Shown here piece after piece: positions 1-6,321 of a stretch of 6,321 bases of DNA. Numbering within the stretch: position 1 is the first letter of the stretch; the number at the start of each line of letters is the position of its first letter. The stretch spans positions 1-6,321 of the forward strand of contig JBKHHU010000192.1 in assembly GCA_046539045.1 (NCBI GenBank). The letters are read 5' to 3'. The position numbers were made by a program, and so were the translations under genes. This DNA comes from JBKHHU01 sp046539045. Its GTDB lineage: Bacteria; Planctomycetota; Phycisphaerae; SM23-33. Under the pieces are notes generated by a model. It was given only the letters and a program-made list of their open reading frames with translations. It had not been told where the DNA came from and did not search any database.

Positions 1-252
1 CAGGCGATCGGTGCCGCCGAGCGGTTCGTCGCCAGCGCCGAGGAAAGCGCCCGCGTGGCCCAGGGCGAATACAAGAACGGCACCGGCTCGATCGTCGACT
101 TGATCGACGCCCAGACCCAACGCACCGTCGCCCAAGACCGGCTCATCCAGGCTCGACTGGACTGGCGTACGGCCGTCGCACGGCTGGAACGCGCAGCAGG
201 CCGATCGGTAACCCAACAAGCCCAGCCGGTCGAACCGGAAGAAAGTGAGTGA
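1..252 (+). CDS. TolC-family outer-membrane efflux protein, C-terminal fragment
   Basis: Frame 1 is open from the first base and ends at TGA 250-252, giving the last 83 residues of a protein whose start lies left of the window. The pattern EYKNGTGSIVDLIDAQ, followed by a long Ala/Arg/Leu-rich helix (TVAQDRLIQARLDWRTAVAR) and ending LERAAG, is the typical last part of the outer-membrane efflux protein repeat: a Y-x-x-G-x-x-S/x-x-D-L-L/I-D-A-Q turn and then the final coiled-coil helix with its A-x-x-x-L-x-R-A-x-G end. A short Gln/Glu-rich tail follows. In this family a trimer forms the outer-membrane barrel and periplasmic tunnel through which the adaptor/transporter complex expels substrate. 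The adjacent adaptor gene overlaps it by 4 nt, so it is very probably the dedicated channel of this exporter. The cut is caused by the window edge and is not a pseudogene sign. Confidence 0.9.
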   Translation, partial: QAIGAAERFVASAEESARVAQGEYKNGTGSIVDLIDAQTQRTVAQDRLIQARLDWRTAVARLERAAGRSVTQQAQPVEPEESE

Positions 253-1495
253 CCTTGAAGAAGAAGACGAAACGAGTCCTGCTGATTGTAGTATCGCTGG
301 CGGTTGTGGCCGGCATCGGGGCCTGGTGGAAATACGGTCGGGACGACGAGTCGACGAGCAATGCGCCGGCAACTGCCCGTGTCGTCCGACGCGACCTGTC
401 GTCCACCGTGCTGGCCACCGGTGCGGTCAAACCACAGGTGGGGGCGGAAGTCCGCGTTGGCGCGCGAATGAGCGGCAAGGTGGAACGGCTGCATGCCAAC
501 ATCGGCGATGTGGTCCGCAAGGGCCAGATCATTGCCGAGATCGAGAAGAGCGACCTGGAGGCGAAGGTTCGTCAGCGTGAGGCGGAGTTGCGACTTGCCA
601 AGGCTCGGTTATCAGCGGTCAAGACGCTGGGCCCCCGCGAGATCGAAAAGGCCCGCGCCGAAATCAACCAATGGCAGGCCAGTGTGGAGTTGTACGAGAA
701 AGATCTCGCCCGGCAGGAGGAGCTTCTAAAGCAGGATTTCACGTCGCAGCAGGCCTGCGACCGCGCGCGGGAGCAACTTGCCGTCAGCCAAGCACGACTG
801 GCCGCCGCCGGCGAGGCTCTGACGTTGGCGAAGGAAGGCTACCGCGAAGATCTCAAGCAAGCCCAAGCCGAGGTCGATCGAGCGAGCGCCGTCCTGGCTG
901 ATACGGAGGTGCAGTTGTCTTACGCAACGATCACCGCGCCGATCAAGGGAGTGATCGCCTCAGTTTCCACCCAGGAAGGCGAGACGGTGGCGGCCGGGCT
1001 CAATGCGCCGACCTTCGTCACCATCATCGACCTCAATCGACTCCAGGTGGACACCTTCGTGGACGAGGTGGATATCGGGAAGGTGGAACCCGGTCAGGAA
1101 GCGATGTTCACCGTCGATACCTTTACCGACCGCGAATTCAAAGGGCGCGTCAGCGCGATCTATCCCAAGGCGGTCATCCAGGAAAACGTGGTCAATTACG
1201 ACGTGGTGGTGACGATTACCAGCGACTATGAGAACCTGCTGCGTCCCGACATGACCACCAACGTGACCATATTTCTCCAAACCCAGCCGGATGCGACTGT
1301 CATCCCTTCCGGCGCGCTTCAGCGTCAGCGCGGGCGCAACATCGTTTACCTGCAGACCCCCGATGGTTCGGAAACCCGCGAGGTCAAAGTCGGCCGGCGC
1401 GAGGGGCGGTGGGTACAGATACTCGAAGGACTTTCCGAGGGACAGACCGTGTTCCTGGAACCACCGGCTTCGGCCGGACAACGGGAGAGTGACCT

Positions 1496-1499
<4 letters not shown>
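249..1499 (+). CDS. Periplasmic adaptor (membrane-fusion protein), MacA/HlyD-like
   Basis: The product is 416 residues. A basic n-region (KKKTKR) and one hydrophobic segment at about residues 9-28 anchor it in the inner membrane, with the rest in the periplasm. The domain order follows the family. The first half-lipoyl domain is at about 65-98 (GKVERLHANIGDVVRKGQ). A long charged coiled-coil hairpin spans about 100-222 with its turn near 160-170 (LLKQDFTSQQ). The second half-lipoyl domain is at about 223-248 (YATITAPIKGVI). A beta-barrel domain spans about 254-342 (VNYDVVVTI, LRPDMTTNV), and a membrane-proximal domain about 343-403 (VIPSGAL). Such adaptors join an inner-membrane ABC transporter to a TolC channel. 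The GTG start overlaps the TolC stop (GTGA); a GGAAG-type ribosome site lies just upstream, and TTG at 255 is the only close alternative. The protein is somewhat longer than E. coli MacA (about 370). MacA-like is preferred over RND adaptors because ABC genes follow directly. Confidence 0.93.
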
Positions 1500-2223
<724 letters not shown>

Positions 2224-2227
<4 letters not shown>

Positions 2228-3429
2228 GAATGCTACGAATCGCCGGTGTCGGCATCGAAGCCTTGGCGACCCATAAACTTCGGACGGTTTTGATGATGGC
2301 CGGCACGCTCGTGGGCGTCGCCGCCCTGACAGTCGTGATGGCCATGGGCAAAGGGACTGAGCGGAAGATCATGAAGCGCATCCAGAGCTTCGGTCCCGAC
2401 GCCATCATGATCCCCGCCGGTGGAGGCAAGCGGCCCGGCCCGGACATGTCCACCACCACACTCACTCTTGCAGACGCTGAGGCCATTCGTCGGGAGATTC
2501 CAGGTGTCCGCATGGTCTCTCCGACGGCGTGGAATTTTCGCATGAATCTCAAACGAGATGGCCGCCAGCATCAAGGCATCGTCTGGGGCGTCGAGTCGAA
2601 TTGGCACGATGCGTGGCGCTGGCATACCTCGATCGGCGAGAACATCTCTCCCGACGACCAGGCCACCCAAGCCCGGGTCTGTCTCCTTGGAGACACGGTC
2701 CGACGCGAGTTGTTCGGGCAGGAAAACCCTGTGGGACAGCATATTTACATCAACCGCGTGCGGCTTCGAGTCAAGGGCGTGCTGGAGAAGCGCGGCACCA
2801 GCCCCATGGGAGGCGACTATGACAACCGCGTCATCCTGCCTTTGACCACGGCGATGCGTCGCGTGATGAATGTGGACCATCTCGGAGCCATCCGTGTCAT
2901 CAGCAGCAACCCGACCCGCCTGAAGGAACAAGCCGCAGACATCCGAAAGCTCCTTCGACAGCGCCACCACATCAACCCGCCCGACGAGGACGACTTCCGG
3001 ATCATGACGGCCGAGAAACTTGCCAAGTTTGCCTCGGGGTCGTCTCGTACCCTGTCCACCTTGCTGACGGTGCTGGCCGGGCTCAGCCTGCTGGTCGGAG
3101 GCGTGGTCCTGATGAATATACTTCTGATTTCGGTCAAGGAGCGAACAAGGGAGATTGGTCTCCGCCGGGCAATCGGAGCCAGCCAGCGCGACGTATTTAC
3201 CCAGTTCCTCGCCGAATCGTTGACCGTCACATTGCTGGGCATGGTTGTCGGTGTGCTGGTCGGTTGGGGGCTGTGCACCGTACTGCCCCGGTTCACGCCC
3301 ATGCCGCTGGTCATCTCCTGGGAGTCCATCGCCCTGGCGGCCGGCGCGGCGATAGTTGTGGGCACCTTCTTCGGCATTCAGCCAGCCCGTAAGGCCGCCC
3401 GGCTCAACCCGGTCGAGGCGTTGGGATGA
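2224..3429 (+). CDS. FtsX/MacB-type ABC permease 1
   Basis: The product is 401 residues with the MacB permease layout. TM1 is at about 21-41 after a short cytoplasmic helix (LATHKLRT). A large periplasmic (MacB-PCD) domain spans about 42-278. TM2 is at about 279-303, TM3 at about 332-352 and TM4 at about 366-386. The cytoplasmic loop VKERTREIGLRRAIGA (304-319) and the C-terminal PARKAARLNPVEAL are hallmarks of the FtsX-like permease domain. In this type VII class, ATP-driven closure in the cytoplasm is transmitted to the periplasmic domain, which pushes substrate into the adaptor/TolC channel rather than through the membrane. It begins at ATG with AGGAGG upstream, overlaps the ATPase stop by 4 nt, and is itself overlapped by permease 2. 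The periplasmic domain has a Trp/His cluster at about 127-134 (WHDAWRWH) that permease 2 lacks. The substrate cannot be told from sequence; macrolides, peptides and lipoproteins are all known in the class. Confidence 0.94.
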
Positions 3430-4643
3430 GGCGATCGCGGAACTTGCTGCTATCGTGGGAATTGCTCACAAGCCACCCACTGCGGACGTTGTTGAGCGTT
3501 CTGGGGGTGGTCATCGGCGTCGCTGCAGTTGTGCTGACCGTCTCGGCCGGTCGAGGCGCGGAACGTGATATCGTCCAGCGCGTCCGACAGATGGGCACCA
3601 ACCTGATCGTCGTCAGCGCCGGCCAGACGCGCCTCATCGCCGGCCGGGAACGACAAATGGGCACGGTAACAACACTCGTGCCGGAAGACGCCGAAGCCAT
3701 CGCGTTGAACTGCCCATCGGTGGCGAAAGCGGCCGCCGCCGCGGAGAAGAAACTTGCTGTGCGGTGGGAATCCGAAACGTCCAGCAGTACCGTCCTTGGT
3801 GTCGATGCCGACGCACTGGCCATCCGCAACATCCAGATCGCCGAGGGGCGGACCTTCAACGAGCAGGAAGCGCGGGGCCGACAGCGGGTGGCCGTCCTCG
3901 GACCGACTGTGGCTCACAACCTCTTCGGAGAAGCAACAGCCGTTGGCCGCCGCATCCGCATCGATCGCATTCCTTTCGAGGTTGTCGGTGTCACTGAACC
4001 CAAAGGAGTGGACGCCGGTGGCGCGGACCAGGACGATCTGGTTTACGTCCCGCTGCCCACAGCCATGAGACGCCTGCTCAACGCAGCCCACGTTAACAGG
4101 ATCTTCGTTCGGGCCAGGAGTTCCGACCTGCTCGTCCAGGCCGAAGAAGAGATTCGGCAGGTTCTCCGCAAGCGACACCGTCTCGGAGGCAAGCCCGATG
4201 ATTTCACCATTCAGAATCAAGCCACGCTGTTGGAGACCGAGCAGGCAGCCGCCGAATCCATGACACTGCTGATCGGCGGTGTTGCGACCATCTCGCTGCT
4301 GGTCGGCGGCGTGGGCATTCTGGCGGTCATGCTCATGTCCGTCCGTGAGCGCACGCCGGAGATCGGCCTGCGACGGGCCGTGGGGGCGACCCGGAGCGAT
4401 ATTCGTACGCAGTTTCTCGTGGAATCAGGCCTGTTGAGCGGAGCGGGTGGACTGGTCGGTCTGGCCGTTGGCGTGGCAGTGGCTCTGATTGTGGCTGAAC
4501 TGGGCTACTGGAGCGTCGTCATCTCCTGGCCGGCGGTCGTGCTGGCATTTGGCTTTTCAGTGGGTCTGGGTGTCGTGTTCGGCTCTTACCCGGCCCAGCG
4601 TGCCGCCCAACTCGACCCCATCGCCGCCCTTCGTGCCGAATAG
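3426..4643 (+). CDS. FtsX/MacB-type ABC permease 2
   Basis: The product is 405 residues with the same topology as permease 1: TM1 about 20-41, periplasmic MacB-PCD domain about 42-280, TM2 about 281-304, TM3 about 334-357 and TM4 about 367-386. The conserved loop VRERTPEIGLRRAVGA is at 306-321 and the end is PAQRAAQLDPIAALRAE. It is clearly a paralogue of permease 1 but well diverged in the periplasmic domain (for example LGVDADALAIRNIQIAEGRTF against the Trp-rich segment of permease 1), so the two probably form a heterodimer served by the single upstream ATPase. ATG at 3426 overlaps the permease 1 stop (ATGA), with GAGG at 3415-3418 spaced 7 nt. The gene ends at TAG 4641-4643 and is the last one in the operon; the next gene lies on the other strand. 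Confidence 0.94.
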   Translation: MRRSRNLLLSWELLTSHPLRTLLSVLGVVIGVAAVVLTVSAGRGAERDIVQRVRQMGTNLIVVSAGQTRLIAGRERQMGTVTTLVPEDAEAIALNCPSVAKAAAAAEKKLAVRWESETSSSTVLGVDADALAIRNIQIAEGRTFNEQEARGRQRVAVLGPTVAHNLFGEATAVGRRIRIDRIPFEVVGVTEPKGVDAGGADQDDLVYVPLPTAMRRLLNAAHVNRIFVRARSSDLLVQAEEEIRQVLRKRHRLGGKPDDFTIQNQATLLETEQAAAESMTLLIGGVATISLLVGGVGILAVMLMSVRERTPEIGLRRAVGATRSDIRTQFLVESGLLSGAGGLVGLAVGVAVALIVAELGYWSVVISWPAVVLAFGFSVGLGVVFGSYPAQRAAQLDPIAALRAE

Positions 4644-4717
4644 GCTGATTTGGCGGGCCACTGGACGTGACAAAGCCGAAGCACGACAGGGTTGTGGCTC
4701 GAACAGTCCGACAGGCC
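4644..4717. other. Convergent intergenic gap
   Basis: These 74 bases separate the exporter operon from the opposite-strand cassette. I see no stem followed by a T-run on either strand, so no intrinsic terminator can be named. The only repetition is a short direct repeat, CGACAGG, at 4684-4690 and 4709-4715, probably chance. Confidence 0.5.
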
Positions 4718-5299
4718 CTACACCGTTCTGATCCCCAAGCAGATGGTGGTGGAGCATAACCAGTCGCTCAATAATCTTCGCGCGTGGGTCTTTTTCCATG
4801 CCATCAAAAACCGAATGGCTTCCTTCGGGCTGGCGAAGCTTGGGTAGTCGGGGGTGCTGAGAGGGCTGCATGGAATGCTGTTGAGAGCCGCTGACGTCTC
4901 TATCGGCGATAGGCCATCCCCGGCCAGGCTGTCCTGAGCATGCCACTGGAACTCGTTCAATGACCCGGTGACCGAACAGTTCAGCGACTTGGCGAAAATC
5001 GGCGATTCCGCCGTATTGGCAATGAAATTCAGGTAGAGCAACTCCAAGCCTTCCCTGGCCATTGTTTCGTGAATGCACTCCATGGCACGGGTTGCGAAGA
5101 CCTGTCCGTCAGTAATCCCCCGGCCGTGCATGACCGCAGAGAACAGCGACGCCGTGTTGCTCAGCAAGATGTACTGAACGCGGTTCGCCACAAACACACG
5201 AGCCGACCAGTCGGCGTAGGGGTTCTCGTGCGCAGGGCGTTTGGCCAACGGTCCTGCCTTGATCTTTCTGCTGAGTTTCTGGGTGACGCGGAAGATCAT
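4718..5299 (-). CDS. DUF6933-like protein of unknown function
   Basis: The product is 193 residues, soluble, with no signal peptide or membrane segment. The N-terminal strand MIFRVTQKLSRKI, then NPYADWSARVF (26-36), RVQYILLSNTASLFS (40-54), and GRGITD (59-64) and LNCSVTGSLNEF (106-117) match the pattern I recall for DUF6933 proteins. Those are small uncharacterised bacterial proteins with a 'W.A..F...R.qyil..n..sLf' core and an 'N.sV.GSmNd' motif. This assignment is from memory of the family pattern. Residues from about 167 on (AWKKTHARRLL to the end) extend beyond what I expect for the family and may be a lineage-specific tail. ATG 5299-5297 overlaps the stop of the 66-residue gene (ATGA). 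No Shine-Dalgarno sequence precedes it (AT-rich stretch about 5300-5315), so translation probably depends on coupling. It is the last gene of the kinase cassette. Function is unknown; a role as accessory or third toxin-antitoxin component is inference. Confidence 0.8.
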   Translation of the reverse strand: MIFRVTQKLSRKIKAGPLAKRPAHENPYADWSARVFVANRVQYILLSNTASLFSAVMHGRGITDGQVFATRAMECIHETMAREGLELLYLNFIANTAESPIFAKSLNCSVTGSLNEFQWHAQDSLAGDGLSPIETSAALNSIPCSPLSTPDYPSFASPKEAIRFLMAWKKTHARRLLSDWLCSTTICLGIRTV

Positions 5300-5496
5300 T
5301 GTTGATTTGAATCTACGGGAGTCTCTTCCGGCAGGTCGGGCAAGTCATCCGGCATGACGCGAACGGTCTGGCCGTCGCGCCATAGCACGAGGGGTTGGTC
5401 GTGCTGTTTGGCCAGCTTTGCCGCGTTGCGGGCAGCGCGGATCATGGCGGTGCGGCTGCCTTGCAGGTCTGGGTACTGGTCGTGCTGCTGAATCAT
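5296..5496 (-). CDS. Small protein adjacent to zeta-like kinase, candidate antitoxin
   Basis: The product is 66 residues. It has a helical, Ala/Arg/Lys-rich segment (about 16-32, TAMIRAARNAAKLAKQH), then a short beta-like unit PLVLWRDGQTVRVMPD (35-50) and an acidic, Pro-rich tail (DDLPDLPEETPVD). Small proteins with an 'A..A...A......plvv.rdG..v...p' pattern are, as I recall, common beside short zeta/AAA kinases. The acidic disordered tail suits an antitoxin that covers a basic or nucleotide-binding partner, but inhibition is inferred only from context. The start ATG 5496-5494 overlaps the kinase stop (ATGA), with GGAG at 5507-5504 (minus strand) 7 nt upstream. The gene order is kinase first, antitoxin candidate second, the reverse of epsilon-zeta and of most type II systems. 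It is too short for confident family assignment. Confidence 0.8.
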   Translation of the reverse strand: MIQQHDQYPDLQGSRTAMIRAARNAAKLAKQHDQPLVLWRDGQTVRVMPDDLPDLPEETPVDSNQQ

Positions 5497-6020
5497 GAAC
5501 TGACTCCATTATCGATCAGGACTGGGGGCCATTGGCTGGCGTCGAAGACCTGCCAGGCATCAACGACGGTACGGTACCGATGGTGCAGGTTATCGAGCCC
5601 AAGGTCAAAACGACGGCGAATCACGTCTTCGGGTATGTTGTGCCCGCCCTGTGCCACACGCTGACGCACACGTTCGACGGCCAACTCTGGTGATGGCAGT
5701 TGCAGGAAGATCAACTCCACCTGGTATCCGACCGATTGCCACTCTTGAATCATACGTAAGTATGCCCGCGCAGCCAATGTGGTCTCGACAGCGAAGTCCT
5801 CTCGTTTCGCGACCATCTGGCGGACGCGTTCGAGCATGAGACGCGAGGCCTCAATGGCCATAGCTTCGGGTTGAAAGGGAGACAGCCCTGCGGCGATCAG
5901 GTCGGCGTTGATGAACGTGGGACAGTGGCCTTCTGCGGGGAGGAACTCCCGAGCAAAGGTCGTCTTGCCAGCGCCGTTGGGACCGGCGATAATGATAGCG
6001 CGGGGGGCCTGGGCACTCAT
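5493..6020 (-). CDS. Zeta-toxin/AAA-type P-loop kinase (short form)
   Basis: The product is 175 residues, cytosolic. Walker A is GPNGAGKT (13-20), with Lys19 and Thr20 for phosphate and Mg binding. FINADLIAAGLSPF (36-49) carries Asp40, in the place of the catalytic Asp of zeta toxins. FAVETTLA (76-83) has the conserved Glu79. A beta strand VELIFLQLPS (101-110) leads into RVRQRVAQGGHNIP (117-130) and EDVIRRRF (131-138), the Arg-rich lid that contacts ATP phosphates. LDNLHHRY and W-x-x-F-D follow. This matches the short zeta-toxin family rather than the 250-plus-residue epsilon-zeta or PezT toxins. Those classical members phosphorylate UDP-N-acetylglucosamine; the substrate of the short family is not something I can state. 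The usual 'DNS' after W-x-x-[FY] is 'DAS' here and the C-terminus is short. ATG at 6020 has a strong AAGGGGGG Shine-Dalgarno, and the gene overlaps the 66-residue gene by 4 nt. Confidence 0.9.
   Translation of the reverse strand: MSAQAPRAIIIAGPNGAGKTTFAREFLPAEGHCPTFINADLIAAGLSPFQPEAMAIEASRLMLERVRQMVAKREDFAVETTLAARAYLRMIQEWQSVGYQVELIFLQLPSPELAVERVRQRVAQGGHNIPEDVIRRRFDLGLDNLHHRYRTVVDAWQVFDASQWPPVLIDNGVSS
5504..5507 (-). promoter_or_regulatory. Shine-Dalgarno site of the 66-residue gene
   Basis: On the minus strand GGAG lies 7 nt before the ATG at 5496, within the last kinase codons. It gives the small gene its own initiation signal besides coupling, as expected if the antitoxin candidate must be made in excess over the kinase. 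Confidence 0.55.
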
Positions 6021-6027
6021 GCGTCAG

Positions 6028-6035
6028 CCCCCCTT
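6028..6035 (-). promoter_or_regulatory. Shine-Dalgarno site of the kinase gene
   Basis: Read on the minus strand, AAGGGGGG stands 7 nt before the ATG at 6020. It supports this start over the internal in-frame alternatives; the P-loop begins only 12 residues in, so any later start would remove part of the beta strand before Walker A. Confidence 0.7.
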
Positions 6036-6064
6036 GAGCGGTTGCTTTGTTCGATACCGTTCTG

Positions 6065-6178
6065 GTTAACAGGGGGGCACCCCTTTCCAATCGACGTTGT
6101 TAACCCGCAGCGATTCTCTTGGGTGAGAGTTCGAGAATTCAGGGGTAAATCGCCCCAACCCCGCGAGATGCGGTTAAC
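6065..6178. promoter_or_regulatory. Three GTTAAC palindromes, possible operator sites
   Basis: The palindrome GTTAAC occurs at 6065-6070, 6099-6104 and 6173-6178. The first and third share the longer word GGTTAACAG (6064-6072 and 6172-6180). By base composition alone fewer than 0.1 copies would be expected in about 300 bases of this GC-rich DNA. All three lie in the leader between the terminator and the kinase start. Toxin-antitoxin operons are often autoregulated by proteins binding such short palindromes, so an operator role is plausible, but no DNA-binding domain is evident in the cassette proteins. Confidence 0.35.
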
Positions 6179-6198
6179 AGACGAGAGAACCGGGTTGG
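6155..6198. repeat. Inverted repeat enclosing a GTTAAC site
   Basis: CCAACCC at 6155-6161 is perfectly complementary to GGGTTGG at 6192-6198, with a 30-nt spacer that contains a smaller hairpin (CCGC 6161-6164 with GCGG 6170-6173) and the third GTTAAC. It could be a leader RNA structure or a long operator. With 7-bp arms and a 30-nt spacer, chance is possible in G/C-rich DNA. Confidence 0.3.
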
Positions 6199-6277
6199 CG
6201 ACACGGCGAAGCCTCATGCCCCATATCCTTTTGCAACATCGCGTTATGGCCCGACAAGATTGTACCGCAGCCCGGAT

Positions 6278-6313
6278 AGAAAACAAGCCGGCATCGTGCT
6301 CGATACCGGCTTG
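6278..6313 (-). terminator. Rho-independent terminator of a gene entering from the right
   Basis: The arms CAAGCCGG (6284-6291) and CCGGCTTG (6306-6313) are a perfect 8-bp stem. After one C/A mismatch the stem continues with ATCG (6293-6296) against CGAT (6301-6304), closing on the 4-nt loop TGCT. On the minus strand the stem is followed directly by TTTTCT, the U-tract of an intrinsic terminator. On the plus strand no T-run follows. It therefore ends a leftward transcript whose gene lies beyond the window, and separates that gene from the kinase cassette. Confidence 0.85.
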
Positions 6314-6321
6314 AAGCTCCC

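Larger units (their letters stand above)
6021..6277 (-). other. Non-coding leader upstream of the kinase cassette
   Basis: This stretch between the kinase start and the terminator holds no gene I can support. A minus-strand reading frame (6286-6017) runs through it but its protein has no recognisable pattern. The cassette promoter should be here. On the minus strand I looked for -35/-10 pairs; TTGCAA at 6235-6230 and TATCGA near 6056 are isolated and have no properly spaced partner. The region carries three GTTAAC palindromes and an inverted repeat, listed separately, which suggests regulation at the DNA or RNA level. Confidence 0.45.

Noticed and set aside
960..1481. Minus-strand open frame (173 codons) antisense to the adaptor
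   Set aside because: It is a shadow of the adaptor coding sequence; there is no ribosome site or recognisable product.
3450..4220. Long minus-strand open frame (256 codons) antisense to permease 2
   Set aside because: It lies fully inside a well-supported permease gene, in GC-rich DNA where antisense frames stay open by codon bias; its translation shows no family pattern.
4684..4715. Direct repeat CGACAGG (4684-4690, 4709-4715), considered as an attachment site or terminator part
   Set aside because: It is only 7 nt, there is no integrase or tRNA nearby, and no stem with a T-run forms.
4671..4847. Short plus-strand open frame with protein-like composition (for example ATG at 4743 to TAG at 4845)
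   Set aside because: It has no ribosome site and only 34 codons from the ATG, and its wobble positions coincide with those of the opposite-strand gene, which explains the codon-like composition.
4557..5078. Second minus-strand open frame overlapping the DUF6933-like gene and the end of permease 2
   Set aside because: It overlaps two better supported genes, and the recognisable DUF6933 motifs are in the other frame.
6071..6084. AGGGG/CCCCT inverted repeat with a 4-nt loop, considered as an attenuator
   Set aside because: The stem is five base pairs within G- and C-runs, with no T-run after it; it is probably chance.
6017..6286. Minus-strand 89-codon open frame whose stop overlaps the kinase ATG, as if a fourth cassette gene
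   Set aside because: Its start lies next to the terminator U-tract, so little room remains for a promoter or ribosome site. The protein is rich in Arg, Ser, Cys and Gly with no domain-like pattern, and it crosses the GTTAAC/inverted-repeat leader. The ATGA overlap is tempting, so a homology search could still reverse this.

Overview
The window (6321 bp, GC-rich, strong G/C bias at third codon positions) comes from a Gram-negative-type bacterium. The left part encodes a tripartite export system that needs an outer membrane. The phylum cannot be fixed from this sequence alone; a planctomycete-like or proteobacterial environmental genome would fit.

Left and centre, + strand (1-4643): one tightly packed operon for a MacAB-TolC-like exporter. 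It holds the C-terminal end of a TolC-family outer-membrane channel (cut by the window edge), a membrane-fusion/periplasmic adaptor, a stand-alone MacB/LolD-type ATPase, and two different FtsX/MacB-type permeases of about 400 residues. In the classical MacB, ATPase and permease are fused and act as a homodimer. Here the ATPase is separate and the two permeases probably form a heterodimer. All four gene junctions are 4-nt stop/start overlaps (GTGA, GTGA, ATGA, ATGA), so translation is probably coupled. The promoter lies left of the window.

Centre right (4644-4717): a short convergent gap with no clear terminator.

Right, - strand (6020 down to 4718): a compact three-gene cassette, also joined by ATGA overlaps. 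In transcription order it encodes a short zeta-toxin/AAA-type P-loop kinase, a 66-residue acidic-tailed protein of the kind found beside such kinases (candidate antitoxin), and a protein that I recognise from its pattern as DUF6933-like. This looks like a toxin-antitoxin or defence-type accessory module with an unexpected third member, and it is the part of the window most worth following up.

Far right (6021-6321): a non-coding leader for the cassette. It contains three copies of the palindrome GTTAAC, an imperfect inverted repeat, a strong Shine-Dalgarno sequence before the kinase, and, at the extreme edge, a good Rho-independent terminator on the - strand for a gene entering from the right. 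The cassette is therefore probably insulated from that gene and has its own promoter, although no convincing -35/-10 pair can be picked out.
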